Shown here piece after piece: positions 1-8,248 of a DNA stretch of 64,000 nt. Numbering within the stretch: the first letter of the stretch is position 1; each line of letters starts with the position of its first letter. Below the pieces are notes generated by a model. The model saw only the letters and a list, made by a program, of their open reading frames with translations, ran no database searches and was not told the DNA's origin. Position numbers and translations under genes: made by a program. Source of the stretch: Luedemannella flava (lineage in GTDB: Bacteria; Actinomycetota; Actinomycetes; Mycobacteriales; Micromonosporaceae); NCBI RefSeq assembly GCF_039528515.1, contig NZ_BAAALT010000097.1:1-64000 (forward strand). The letters run 5' to 3'.

Positions 1-522
1 CTGCGCCCGGGCGCGTTCCTCGGCGCGTCGCCGCCGGGCGGCCGCCCAGCCGGCGGCCAGGCCGGCCCCCAGCGGCCCGGCGACCACCGTCGTCAGGGTG
101 ACCCAGGGCTGGCCGGCGAGCCCGACGACCCAGCAGAGCAGCAGTTGGGCCGACCACGCGAACGTCGCCCAGATGCCCAGCTGGGTGCCGGCGAACGCCG
201 CGGCGCCGCCGACCAGCACCATGGCCAGCGCGGCCGCGCCGCCCGGCGCCGCGGACCCGTACGCCGCCACGGCGAGCGCGAGCGCGGTGTCCACCACGAC
301 GACGAACGCCGGCGGTCGGGTCCAGGCCGGCCAGCGGGGCGCCCAGCCGGCCAGCACGGCTGAGCCGGTGCTCGCCACGGTGCCGAGCAGGGCGGCCATG
401 GTGAGCCGCTGGTCCCCGGGCCGGGCGAGGGCGACGGTCACGGCGACGGCGGCGACGGCGGCCGCCAGCAGCGCGAGCGTCAGCTGCCCGGCGTGCACGC
501 GGGTCGCGGCGGCAGGGCTCAC
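1..522 (-). CDS. Sensor histidine kinase, N-terminal membrane part (3' end outside window)
   Basis: Open from a GTG at 522 to the window edge (174 codons). The visible part is hydrophobic, with about five or six Leu/Ala/Val-rich membrane segments, and ends in an Arg/Glu-rich stretch (AARRRRAEERARAQ) of the kind that leads into a dimerisation helix. The GTG overlaps the stop of the response regulator just upstream (GTGA), so the two are translationally coupled. A multi-pass sensor followed by a LuxR-type regulator is the usual NarL/DesK two-component layout, so the kinase assignment comes from context. The H-box and ATPase domain are outside the window and were not seen. A different membrane protein cannot be excluded. 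Confidence 0.6.
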   Translation of the reverse strand, partial: MSPAAATRVHAGQLTLALLAAAVAAVAVTVALARPGDQRLTMAALLGTVASTGSAVLAGWAPRWPAWTRPPAFVVVVDTALALAVAAYGSAAPGGAAALAMVLVGGAAAFAGTQLGIWATFAWSAQLLLCWVVGLAGQPWVTLTTVVAGPLGAGLAAGWAAARRRRAEERARAQ

Positions 523-1205
523 GGGTGGCGCACGGCGGTAGGTTCACCCCGCCAGATCGCGATGGCCTCCGACCGGTTGCCCGCGCCGAGCTTGGCGAAG
601 ATCCGGTTGACGTGGTTCTGCACGGTCTTCGGCGCCAGGAACAGGCGCATCGCCACCGAGGCGTTCGACATGCCCTGCGCGATGAGGTCCATGACCTCCC
701 GCTCGCGCCGGGACAGCCCGTACTGGTGCGTGTGGGGCGGCTCCTGAGCGGCGCCGGTGCGCACCGCGTGGATGAGCACCCGGGCGGCGGTGGGGGACAG
801 GTGCGCCTCGCCGCTGGCGACCGCGCGCACGGCCGTGACCAGCTCGGCCGGGTTGAACTGCCCGTGCACCAGATAGCCGAGGGCGCCGGCCCGCACGGCC
901 TGCAGGACCACGTCCTCCTCGGCGCTGCGGGTGAGCATGAGGACGCGGGTGTGCCCGGTCAGCGCGACCACGACAGAGAGCCCGTCGCGCAGCGGCATGC
1001 GGTGGTCGAGGAGGGTGACGTCGGGCCGCAGCGCGTCGGCGAGCTCCAGCGCCTCGACGCCGTTGGCCGCCTCGCCGACCACCGAGATGTGCCCACCGTC
1101 GCTCAGCAGGTCGCGCAGGACCGCGCGGACGACCGGGTTGTCGTCGGCGAGCAGGACCGTGATGGGCTGGTGGCGGGGCGGCGGGTGGACGGTCACGGAT
1201 GTCAC
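519..1205 (-). CDS. Two-component response regulator, NarL/LuxR family
   Basis: A 228-residue cytoplasmic transcription factor. Residues about 15-130 form a receiver domain with an acidic pair (ADDN, about 20-23) and the likely phospho-acceptor Asp67 in LLDHRMP. Residues about 163-222 form a LuxR-type helix-turn-helix (LSRREREVMDLIAQG, then KTVQNHVNRIFAKL). Length and domain order are normal for the family. The sequence before residue 15 is a Pro/His-rich tail that may reflect a later true start. The stop overlaps the GTG of the membrane kinase gene, making a coupled pair. The signal sensed and the target genes cannot be read from the sequence. Confidence 0.93.
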   Translation of the reverse strand: MTSVTVHPPPRHQPITVLLADDNPVVRAVLRDLLSDGGHISVVGEAANGVEALELADALRPDVTLLDHRMPLRDGLSVVVALTGHTRVLMLTRSAEEDVVLQAVRAGALGYLVHGQFNPAELVTAVRAVASGEAHLSPTAARVLIHAVRTGAAQEPPHTHQYGLSRREREVMDLIAQGMSNASVAMRLFLAPKTVQNHVNRIFAKLGAGNRSEAIAIWRGEPTAVRHP

Positions 1206-1334
1206 CGTAGGTCGCGCGCGCCGTCAGCGGTAGACGACCCGTGACCGCTCGCTGAACGCCCGGGCGTTTGCCCAGGTGAGAGGCCTTGTCTCCGGGGATT
1301 GTCCCGAAAAACTTCGACAGTCGGGATAAGGAAC

Positions 1335-1375
1335 GGCGACGTCGCGGCCCGTGTGCGGCGGGCCGCGACGTCGCC
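1335..1375 (-). terminator. Perfect 17-bp stem-loop downstream of the DUF7144 gene
   Basis: Arms 1335-1351 and 1359-1375 are exact reverse complements (17 bp, GGCGACGTC... type) around a 7-nt loop. The hairpin lies 12 bp after the stop of the membrane protein gene on the minus strand and before the response regulator promoter. Only a weak T-rich tail (GTTCCTTATCC) follows, so this is a GC-rich actinobacterial-style terminator. Confidence 0.8.
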
Positions 1376-1386
1376 TCGCGGCTGTC

Positions 1387-2052
1387 CTACTGCGACGGGG
1401 TCGGCGGCCGCGGCGGGGCCATGCCCGCCATGCCCTGCTGGGCGGCCTCCGTCTCGGGCGTGCCGGTCGGCTCCGCCATGCCCTTGCTCGGCATCGTGTC
1501 GTACGTCGGGGTGGGCGGCGGGTTGCCCGGCCACCGGGTGCCCGCCATGGCCTCCTGGGGCGCCCCGGCCATGGGCGGCGCCATGGGCGCCGCCATCGGC
1601 ATGCCGGCGGACGCCGACGGGGCCATCTCGTCGCCCCAGACCGGGGTCCGGTCACGGCTGCCGACCGCGGCCAGCGACCAGATCACGAAGACGTCCATGG
1701 CGATGATGACCAGGGACCAGATCGGGTAGTACGGCAGGAAGAAGAAGTTGGCGACGGCCGAGAGGCCGGCGATCGCGATGCCGACCCACCGAGCCCACGT
1801 CGCCTGGGTGAACAGGAAGAAACCCGTGATCGCGGCGATGGCGCCGATGCCGAGGTGGACCCAGCCCCACGCCGTGGTGTCGATCGAGTACACGTAGTTG
1901 GGGGCCACGATGAAGAACTGGCCCTTCGCGATCGCCGCGATGCCCATGAAGACCTGGTAGAGACCCATGATCATCAACATCGTCGCGGCGAAGACGAGAC
2001 CGCCTTCCGCCCACGCGCGTGAGGTGGATGAGCGGCCCGAGCTGTGCGCCAT
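1387..2052 (-). CDS. DUF7144-type four-helix membrane protein
   Basis: A 221-residue protein. Residues about 15-135 form four hydrophobic helices (LVFAATMLMIMGLYQVFMG near the start; WVHLGIGAIAAITGFFLF; a WARWVGIAIAGL segment; IWSLVIIAMDVFVIW). Such a compact four-helix domain is typical of actinobacterial DUF7144 proteins. The last 85 residues are a low-complexity Met/Pro/Ala/Gly cytoplasmic tail, longer than most relatives. ATG 2052 is preceded by an AAAGGGGCAGG Shine-Dalgarno stretch. It is transcribed alone, with a 17-bp hairpin terminator behind it. No biochemical function is known to me for the family. Confidence 0.8.
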   Translation of the reverse strand: MAHSSGRSSTSRAWAEGGLVFAATMLMIMGLYQVFMGIAAIAKGQFFIVAPNYVYSIDTTAWGWVHLGIGAIAAITGFFLFTQATWARWVGIAIAGLSAVANFFFLPYYPIWSLVIIAMDVFVIWSLAAVGSRDRTPVWGDEMAPSASAGMPMAAPMAPPMAGAPQEAMAGTRWPGNPPPTPTYDTMPSKGMAEPTGTPETEAAQQGMAGMAPPRPPTPSQ

Positions 2053-2132
2053 TGCCTGCCCCTTTCGGTGGGTGTCCGGCGTGTCACATCGCCCTTAGGC
2101 TGATTTGATGTGGTAAATCGGACGCTACACCG

Positions 2133-3020
2133 TCAGGGCACGTCTGATGGCAACTTCGCCAGGACAGTCCCGGCGATCTCATCCAGCACCGCCTCGTCCC
2201 CCGCGTACCAGCTGCTCTCCCGCGGCCAGTGCGTGGCCACGTCGGTGAAGCCCAGCTCGGCGGCGCGCCCGACGGCGTCCGCGAAGAACCCGGCCCCGCT
2301 CAGCGAGAACACCGGCGCCGCGTCGAGGGACAGGTGCCGCTCCACCGAGGCCGGATCCCGGCCCGCCGCCGCCACCGCGTCGGCGAACCGGTCGGCGGCC
2401 TCGTCCACCGACCGCCACCACTCCTCGAGGTTGTCGGTCCTCGTTCCGGTGGTCACCCAGCCCTGGCCGAAGCGGGCCGCGAGCGCCATGCCGCGCGGCC
2501 CGTTCGCCGCGACCACGAACGGCACGCGCGGCCGCTGGACGCAGCCCGGCGTGGCCCGCGCGTCGACGGCCGAGTAGAAGGCGCCCGACCAGGTCACCCG
2601 CTCCTCGCGCAGCAGCAGGTCGAGCAGCGTCACGAACTCGCCGAACCGGTCGGCGCGCTGCCGCGGGGTGAGCGGGGCCGCGCCGAGCACCAGCTCGTCG
2701 AAGCCCGCGCCGCCCGAGCCCAGGCCCAGCACGAGCCGCCCGTCGCTGATGTCGTCCAGCGCCGTCACCTCGCGCGCGAACGCCACCGGATGCCGGAAGT
2801 TGGCGCTGGCCACGAACGTGCCGAGCCTTATCCGGCCGGTCACGCCGGCCGCCGCCGTCAGCGTCGGCACCGCGTCGAACCACGGCCCGTCAACGAGATC
2901 GCGCCAGCCCAGGTGGTCGTACGTCCACGCGGTGTGGAACCCGTACTGCTCGGCCCGGCGCCAGCGCTGCGCTGCCACGGACCACGGCTGGTCCGGCAAG
3001 ATGATGATCCCGACGCGCAC
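2133..3020 (-). CDS. LLM-class F420-dependent oxidoreductase
   Basis: A 295-residue luciferase-like monooxygenase-fold protein, expected to transfer hydride using reduced coenzyme F420. The GTG at 3020 (VRVGIIILPDQPW) begins exactly at the first barrel strand; the frame stays open further upstream but reads through the neighbouring gene. Family features include the YDHLGW segment, the RLVLGLGSG motif and an NGPRGMALAARFGQGW segment near two-thirds of the length. Actinobacteria carry many paralogues acting on diverse substrates, and nothing nearby fixes this one. It follows the 277-residue hypothetical gene by 20 bp, so the two may be cotranscribed. Confidence 0.87.
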   Translation of the reverse strand: MRVGIIILPDQPWSVAAQRWRRAEQYGFHTAWTYDHLGWRDLVDGPWFDAVPTLTAAAGVTGRIRLGTFVASANFRHPVAFAREVTALDDISDGRLVLGLGSGGAGFDELVLGAAPLTPRQRADRFGEFVTLLDLLLREERVTWSGAFYSAVDARATPGCVQRPRVPFVVAANGPRGMALAARFGQGWVTTGTRTDNLEEWWRSVDEAADRFADAVAAAGRDPASVERHLSLDAAPVFSLSGAGFFADAVGRAAELGFTDVATHWPRESSWYAGDEAVLDEIAGTVLAKLPSDVP

Positions 3021-3040
3021 GCCTTCAGCGTACGGGCTCC

Positions 3041-3874
3041 TCAGGCGCGCAGCGCGGCGCGCAGATAGTCGGCGACCTGGTCGGCGTCGACGGTGCCGCA
3101 ATGGCACCAGTCCACGAAGAGCAGGTCGAACGCGCGCATCACGCTGGTGATCCCGGCCGCGACGCTGTCGAGCAGACCGAGTGTGGCCCGGTCGTCCGGG
3201 TGCAGCGCCAGGGTGGTCACGGTCTCGTTGTCGGTGACGCCGTACATGGCGATCGGGCCGAGGCCCAGCGCGAACGAGCCGGCGACGCCGCCGGGCGTGT
3301 CCCGGAACCCGACGCCCCGGTAGACGTGCTGGATGTCGGGGAGCAGCCGGCGCAACTGGCGGCCGGGCAGCGCGGGGGAGAGCGGCTCGGTGATGCGTTC
3401 GCGCAGGTGGATGCTGCCGAAGCCGCGCAGGATGCCGTCCGGACCCGAGATGCCGTGCCCGTCGTAGATCCGCTTGATGGCCTCGAAGTCGGCCATGACC
3501 GCGTTGGCCTGCGTGCCCGAGATCAGTTCGACCTGACGCCAGTCGTCCTCGTGCAGCTCCAGCAGCTCGCCGCTGGGCGCGTTGGGCAGCATCGGTGGCA
3601 ACGGGTCGCAGATGGTGGGCAGCGAGTAGCGGATCTGCTCGCTGTTGATGGCCCCGAGGCGGCGCACGGTCAGCACGAGGTGCCGGCGCGCCAGATACTC
3701 CTCGGACGAGACCGGGTCGGCGCCCTCGACCTGCCAGGCGGCGTCGTCGAAGTCGACGGTGGTGCGGGGGGCGAAGCTGGGCGGGAGGGTGGTGGCCGGC
3801 ATCTCGCTGCGGCCGATCGTCTGGCCGGTCTCGGCGTCAACGAACTCCACCGTCACGGTCGGTGCATCGGACAT
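3041..3874 (-). CDS. Hypothetical 277-residue soluble protein
   Basis: I do not recognise this protein. It has no signal peptide or membrane segment. The first 55 residues are rich in short hydrophilic strands (TVTVEFVDAETGQTIG), followed by a mixed alpha/beta region with the striking stretch WCHCGTVDADQ near the C terminus (residues about 257-267), where two Cys and a His could bind metal. Coding bias matches the neighbours and the frame is clean for 834 bp. A GGAG lies directly against ATG 3874, which is too close for an ideal ribosome site, so the start is not certain. It sits 20 bp upstream of an F420 oxidoreductase gene in the same direction. Confidence 0.7.
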   Translation of the reverse strand: MSDAPTVTVEFVDAETGQTIGRSEMPATTLPPSFAPRTTVDFDDAAWQVEGADPVSSEEYLARRHLVLTVRRLGAINSEQIRYSLPTICDPLPPMLPNAPSGELLELHEDDWRQVELISGTQANAVMADFEAIKRIYDGHGISGPDGILRGFGSIHLRERITEPLSPALPGRQLRRLLPDIQHVYRGVGFRDTPGGVAGSFALGLGPIAMYGVTDNETVTTLALHPDDRATLGLLDSVAAGITSVMRAFDLLFVDWCHCGTVDADQVADYLRAALRA

Positions 3875-3921
3875 CTCCGTACGGTAGCCCGGTGCGCCCG
3901 GTCGCCCGGCTCGCGACGCGC

Positions 3922-3948
3922 ACGCCCACCCCGATGGGGGACGGGCGT
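3922..3948 (-). terminator. Hairpin at the end of the DUF4032 gene
   Basis: ACGCCC (3922-3927) pairs with GGGCGT (3943-3948), with an inner CCCC/GGGG stem, directly abutting the stop codon of the DUF4032 gene on the minus strand. There is no T-run. The rest of the 73-bp gap up to 3875 shows nothing else. Confidence 0.5.
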
Positions 3949-5225
3949 CAGCTGGGCACGTCGGGTGGACTGCCCTCCGGCGTCGCGAGGGCCAGCTCGG
4001 GGTCGACCACCTCGGTCAGTTCGGCCGGCACCTTGGGCAGGATGTTGTCGAAATAGGACTTCGACGCGACCCGGGTGCCGACGTCGCGGCCCGCGGACTC
4101 GGACAGGAACCACCGGTGGGTGAGGATCTCGTAGAAGATCTCCGCCGGTGCAAGTCGCCCGCGCAGGTGGCCGGGGATGGCGTTGATCACCGGTTGGTAC
4201 TCCCCGGCGAGCCAGCGCTGGGCGGCCTCGGCCTCGGACACCGGCCGCCCTTCCTTCTTCTGCAGGTGGCCCCGGAAGCTCGCCATGTCGTTGAGCAGGG
4301 CGCGGGCCTGGTTCTCCTCGGCGACGATGCCGACCTTGCCGTAGAGCAGCCACCGCTCGTGCCCCGGCTCGCCGACCCGGGTGCGGATGCGCAGCCGCAC
4401 CTTGTCGTCGTCCTGGGTGAGCAGCTCGACCTCCTCGGCGTCGAAGCCGAGCTCGTTGAGGCGGCGCAGCCGCTCGCCGATGCGGTAGCGCTGCTCCTCC
4501 GGGCGGAACACCTCGTCGTGGGTGATCTCCTCCCAGAGCTTGGCGTACCGGATGCCGACCTCCTCGGCCACCTCGATCGGGTCGATGCCCTCGGGCAGCA
4601 GCCCGCCGGCCTCCAGGTCGAACAGCTCGCCGCCGACGCGCTCGAACGCCCGGGTCAGGTCGTCCTCGCGCTGCCCGGCGGACAGCGACGAGTGCAGTTC
4701 GGCGGTCTCGGTATCGACGAGGTACGCCTTGAGCGTGCCGGCGTCCTGGCGGAACAGCGTGTTGGACAGCGAGCAGTCGCCCCAGTAGAAGCCCGCGAGG
4801 TGCAGCCGCACGAGCAGCTCGACCAGCGCGTCGAGCAGCCGGCCGGTGGGCGCGACGCCGCGCGGGTGCGAGAACAACGCGCGGTACGAGGACGAGAAGT
4901 CGAGGAACTCGGTAACTAAAATCGCGTCGAGGTCTGTATTACCAGAGCCCCGGTCCACGACCACGCCGAGCACCTTGACGGCCGGGATCTCCATCTCGTC
5001 GAGCTCGCGCAGGAGCTTGAACTCGCGTCGGGCGAGTCGCTCGTCGATCTCCTTGAGCGCGTACACCCGGCCGTTGTCGACGACGAAGCGGACGATGTGC
5101 CGGGAGATGCCCCGCTGGGCGATCTCGACGATGCGGTCGTCGTCCCACTCCTCCAGCGGTTCGCGCCAGGGCAGGGTCAGCAGGCCGGTCGCGATCTCCG
5201 CCGGAGGGGTGAAAACGAAGCGCAC
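3948..5225 (-). CDS. DUF4032 domain protein with kinase-like fold
   Basis: A 425-residue protein. The first half resembles a degenerate lipopolysaccharide-kinase/RIO-type fold: a lysine in a strand (VYALKEIDER), the catalytic-loop-like HLAGFYWGDCSLSNTLF, and a later acidic VDTETAEL. The second half (from about residue 245) is the DUF4032 segment with GHLQKKEGRPVSEAEAAQRWLAGEYQPV. Family members usually begin near RFVFTPP, which supports the GTG at 5225; an upstream GTG at 5249 adds eight residues. Neither has a clear ribosome site, so a leaderless message is possible. The role is unknown; the kinase resemblance is my reading of the motif. Confidence 0.85.
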   Translation of the reverse strand: MRFVFTPPAEIATGLLTLPWREPLEEWDDDRIVEIAQRGISRHIVRFVVDNGRVYALKEIDERLARREFKLLRELDEMEIPAVKVLGVVVDRGSGNTDLDAILVTEFLDFSSSYRALFSHPRGVAPTGRLLDALVELLVRLHLAGFYWGDCSLSNTLFRQDAGTLKAYLVDTETAELHSSLSAGQREDDLTRAFERVGGELFDLEAGGLLPEGIDPIEVAEEVGIRYAKLWEEITHDEVFRPEEQRYRIGERLRRLNELGFDAEEVELLTQDDDKVRLRIRTRVGEPGHERWLLYGKVGIVAEENQARALLNDMASFRGHLQKKEGRPVSEAEAAQRWLAGEYQPVINAIPGHLRGRLAPAEIFYEILTHRWFLSESAGRDVGTRVASKSYFDNILPKVPAELTEVVDPELALATPEGSPPDVPS

Positions 5226-5355
5226 GACACAGAAGATAAGGGCAGGCACCCGAGATGGCGACCCGCGTCCGCCGTACGTGATCTTCGTATCACGCGGGCC
5301 CGGATCGTCCGAGCGGCCGATCGGCCCACGATCATTTCGGGTCTACCGTCTCGCT

Positions 5356-6156
5356 ATGGGAGCCGTGGGCTGGATCTTCGTGGGTACGTGCGCGGCCACG
5401 TGGCTGCTGTCGGTGCTGACCCGGGAGTACTCGTGGGTCGACCGGATCTGGTCGGTGATCCCCGTGGTCTACGTGGCGGTTTTCGCGGGTTCGGCCGGCT
5501 TCGCCGACGCGCGGCTCAATGTCATGCTGGCGCTCGTCGCGCTGTGGGGCGCCCGGCTGACGTTCAACTTCGCCCGCAAGGGCGGGTACGCGCCGGGCGG
5601 CGAGGACTACCGTTGGGCGATCCTGCGGGAGCGCCTGACGGGCTGGCGGTTCCAGCTGTTCAACCTGTTCTTCATCACGATCTACCAGAACCTGATCCTG
5701 CTGCTCATCACGCTGCCGGCGTGGACGGCGCTGCAGCATCGGGCCCGGTTCTCGGCGCTCGATGTCGTGGTCGCCGGCGCGTTCCTCGCCTGCCTCGTCG
5801 GCGAGACGGTCGCCGACCAGCAGCAGTGGGACTTCCACCAGTGGAAGAAGCGGCAGGCGGACCCGTCACCGCGGTTCCTCACGACCGGCCTGTTCCGGTT
5901 CTCGCGGCACCCGAACTTCCTGTTCGAGCAGGCGCAGTGGTGGCTCGTCTTCGCCTTCGGCGCGGTCGCCGCCGGCTCGCTCCTGCAGCCGACCGTCCTC
6001 GGGGCGGCGCTGCTCACCCTGCTGTTCCTCGGCTCGACCCGGTTCACCGAGAGCATTACCCGCTCCCGCTACCCCGAGTACGCCGCCTACCAGGCCGCGA
6101 CGCCGGCGCTCCTGCCGCGCCCGTGGCGGCCGAGGCGCGCGACCGTCCACAGTTGA
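5356..6156 (+). CDS. DUF1295 / steroid 5-alpha-reductase-like membrane protein
   Basis: A 266-residue multi-pass membrane protein. Helices include the N-terminal GWIFVGTCAATWLLSVL and at least four more. The C-terminal part carries the DUF1295 signature: WKKRQADPSPRFLTTGLFRFSRHPNF, then EQAQWW and TESITRSRYPEYAAYQ. Relatives include 3-oxo-5-alpha-steroid 4-dehydrogenase-type and isoprenylcysteine methyltransferase-like proteins; the exact substrate is unknown. ATG 5356 opens directly on the first helix. The gene diverges from the DUF4032 gene across a 130-bp gap that contains an 18-bp inverted repeat (CGTGAT-6-ATCACG, 5277-5294), a possible regulator site. Confidence 0.85.
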   Translation: MGAVGWIFVGTCAATWLLSVLTREYSWVDRIWSVIPVVYVAVFAGSAGFADARLNVMLALVALWGARLTFNFARKGGYAPGGEDYRWAILRERLTGWRFQLFNLFFITIYQNLILLLITLPAWTALQHRARFSALDVVVAGAFLACLVGETVADQQQWDFHQWKKRQADPSPRFLTTGLFRFSRHPNFLFEQAQWWLVFAFGAVAAGSLLQPTVLGAALLTLLFLGSTRFTESITRSRYPEYAAYQAATPALLPRPWRPRRATVHS

Positions 6157-6215
6157 CAAACTTTCGGGTCCGCTCCAAGAATGGTCGATCATCGATCAAC
6201 ACGGGGAGCGTTCGC

Positions 6216-6545
6216 ATGCGCGTTCGAAGAGTCATCACCCAGGTCGGCATCGCCGCGGCGGTCGCCGCTGCCGCCGTGATCGCCACGCCCACGGCCGCGT
6301 CCGCCGCGCCGACCGGGTGCTATTCCGAGGTCTACCAGTGGGTCAAGGGCGGGTTCGGCTGGGCTACCTGCTTGTCTGGCACCGGCTACTACCAGGTCCG
6401 GATCACCTGCAAGTACGCCCCGGACAACCCGTACTCGTACCACTACTTCGGGACGTGGCAGTGGCCCAGCAGCGGGCGGGCGTCCAGCAAGGCGTGCCCG
6501 AGCGACATGTACATCATGTCCGCGACGACCATCAAGGCCGGCTGA
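6216..6545 (+). CDS. Small secreted protein, four cysteines
   Basis: A 109-residue preprotein. Residues 1-30 form a clear Sec signal peptide (MRVRRV, an Ala/Val core, then ASAAP with cleavage expected after SAA near residue 30). The mature part of about 79 residues is aromatic-rich (many Tyr and Trp) and has four Cys, suggesting two disulfides. GGGGAG at 6203-6208 is a good ribosome site for ATG 6216. It is followed by a perfect hairpin shared with the convergent mannanase gene. I do not recognise the family. Placement beside a secreted polysaccharide hydrolase fits an extracellular role, but that is only context. Confidence 0.8.
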   Translation: MRVRRVITQVGIAAAVAAAAVIATPTAASAAPTGCYSEVYQWVKGGFGWATCLSGTGYYQVRITCKYAPDNPYSYHYFGTWQWPSSGRASSKACPSDMYIMSATTIKAG

Positions 6546-6565
6546 CCGACAGGTCGGTTACCGCG

Positions 6566-6602
6566 GAAGGGCGGGCCCGCGACGATCGCGGGCCCGCCCT
6601 TC
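6566..6602. terminator. Bidirectional terminator, perfect 17-bp stem, 3-nt loop
   Basis: Arms 6566-6582 (GAAGGGCGGGCCCGCGA) and 6586-6602 are exact reverse complements around CGA. It sits between the convergent small secreted protein and mannanase genes and would terminate both. Confidence 0.85.
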
Positions 6603-6619
6603 GCGTGTGGCGATTAGCG

Positions 6620-8071
6620 TCAGGCCGCCGTGCAGCTCGCGGTCGGGGCCGTGTTGCTGCCGGTCCAGGAGCCGATGAAGCCGAACTCCGTGGAGCCGCC
6701 GGCGCCGAGGCTGCCGTTCCAGGCCGCGTTCTTCGCGGTGACGGTCGCCCCACTGGTCGTGATCGTCGAGCTCCACGACTGGGTGACCGTCTGGCCGTTC
6801 GCGAACGTCCAGGTGACGGTCCAGCCGGAGATCGCCGAGCTACCGGCGGTGACCTTCACGTTGCCCTGGAAGCCGCCCGGCCACGAACCCACGATCGAGT
6901 ACGTCGCGGTGCAGGACTTCGTCCCGGTCGGCCCGCTGGTCGGCGGGCGGGTGGTCACGACGGACGACGTCGGCGGGCGGCTGGAGACCACGGCCGAGGT
7001 CGGCGGGCGGGAGGTCACGACCGCCGAGGTCGGCGGGCGGGTCGTGGCGCCCCGGGTGGTCACGACGGCCGACGTCGGCTGCACGCCGCCGTAGATCGTG
7101 GCCTCCTTGGCGGTGGCCTTGATGCCGTTGGTGCCGTTGAAGAGGCGGTTGCCCCACGACGTGAACGTGGTGCTGAAGTTCGTCACCATGTCCAGGTACT
7201 CGACGCCGCCGCCGTTGCCGCTCCAGGACCAGCCCAGGTAGCCGAGGCCCAGCGCCTGGGTGGTGGAGAGGATGGCGTCCTCGTCGGGGTTGCCGTCGGA
7301 ATGCATGTCGCCGAACTCGCCGACCGCGATCGGCAGGCCCGCCGAGACGAACCGGTTGAGGTAGTCGCTCACCTCGGCGGCCGTGTCGAACACGCCGTAC
7401 ATGTGGATGGAGAAGAGCAGGTTCTTCTGCGTGTCCGCGTTCCACACGGTGGAGGCGTTGTCGCGCATGGTGAAGGACCAGTCCTGGCCCCAGTTCGGCG
7501 CGTCGATCATGATCGTGTGCTGGAAGCCGGCGTTGCGCAGCCGCTGCACGGCGGTGACGTTGTCGGAGGCCCAGGTGCCGTAGCCCTGGTTGCCGTACGG
7601 CTCGTTGCCGATGTTCAGGATGACGTAGTTCTCCTGGCCGGTCAGCGCGCTCTGCACGCTGATCCAGTAGTCGACCGCCTGCGACAGCGTCGCCGCGCCG
7701 CTCTGCTCGCCGTAGCCCGTGGTGTCGTGCACCTCGAGGATGCAGATGAGCTTGTTGGCCTTGCACTGCGAGATGACGTTGGCCACGTCGGAGGTGTCGT
7801 TCTTGGTCCAGCGCTGGCCGCTGGCGAGCACGACGCGCACGGAGTTCGCGCCCGCGGCCTTGATGTTGGCCAGCGACGTGGCGGTCTGGCTCTGGTACCA
7901 GGTGTGGGCGTGGTTGACACCGCGCATGATGAACGGCGTGCCGTTGGCCTCAACGAGCTTGCCGCCGCTGATGCGCAGGCCGACGGCGGCCTGGGCGGGC
8001 CACGCGGTGACCACGATGGAGGCGGCGAGGGCGAGACCCGCCACAGCCGCGAGTGCGAGACGTTTCTTCAT
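6620..8071 (-). CDS. manA: Secreted beta-mannanase, GH5 (subfamily 8-like) with C-terminal CBM2
   Basis: A 483-residue secreted endo-beta-1,4-mannanase. Residues 1-28 are a signal peptide ending AQA. The GH5 barrel spans about 29-335 and closely follows Streptomyces ManA-type enzymes: RGVNHAHTWY, LEVHDTTGYGE, general acid/base Glu157 in NIGNEP, DAPNWGQDW, and nucleophile Glu252 in VGEFGD. A Thr/Pro linker with four ten-residue repeats (about 335-388) leads to a CBM2 (CTATYSIVGSWPGGFQG... to the C-terminal Cys). It would hydrolyse mannan in plant cell walls while the CBM2 holds it to cellulose. Upstream on the minus strand is a GAAAG-N7-CTTTC repeat (8107-8123) that could be an operator. It ends at a strong hairpin. 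Confidence 0.93.
   Translation of the reverse strand: MKKRLALAAVAGLALAASIVVTAWPAQAAVGLRISGGKLVEANGTPFIMRGVNHAHTWYQSQTATSLANIKAAGANSVRVVLASGQRWTKNDTSDVANVISQCKANKLICILEVHDTTGYGEQSGAATLSQAVDYWISVQSALTGQENYVILNIGNEPYGNQGYGTWASDNVTAVQRLRNAGFQHTIMIDAPNWGQDWSFTMRDNASTVWNADTQKNLLFSIHMYGVFDTAAEVSDYLNRFVSAGLPIAVGEFGDMHSDGNPDEDAILSTTQALGLGYLGWSWSGNGGGVEYLDMVTNFSTTFTSWGNRLFNGTNGIKATAKEATIYGGVQPTSAVVTTRGATTRPPTSAVVTSRPPTSAVVSSRPPTSSVVTTRPPTSGPTGTKSCTATYSIVGSWPGGFQGNVKVTAGSSAISGWTVTWTFANGQTVTQSWSSTITTSGATVTAKNAAWNGSLGAGGSTEFGFIGSWTGSNTAPTASCTAA
6938..7050 (-). repeat. Four 30-bp tandem repeats in the mannanase linker
   Basis: The element TCGGCGGGCGG recurs at 6940, 6970, 7000 and 7030, an exact 30-bp period. 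It encodes the PPTSAVVTSR-type ten-residue linker repeats between the catalytic domain and CBM2. Copy number of such repeats often varies between strains. Confidence 0.85.
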
Positions 8072-8248
8072 GGAGTACCTCGGAGGTTTTGCCCTGCTAG
8101 GGACGACGAAAGTTGGCCGCTTTCAGGCATGCACCGGCTCCCGGGTGATGCTGGGCATCAGAGTAGATAAATGTCGAGCGGTCTGCAAAACCGGTTAAGT
8201 GACATGCGCGCGGGCCTGCGGCTGCGTCCCGGCCCGGCGTGAAAGCTT

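Noticed and set aside
2102..2119. GATTT...AAATC repeat upstream of the DUF7144 gene as an operator
   Set aside because: Only five-base arms; could easily arise by chance in an AT-richer promoter.
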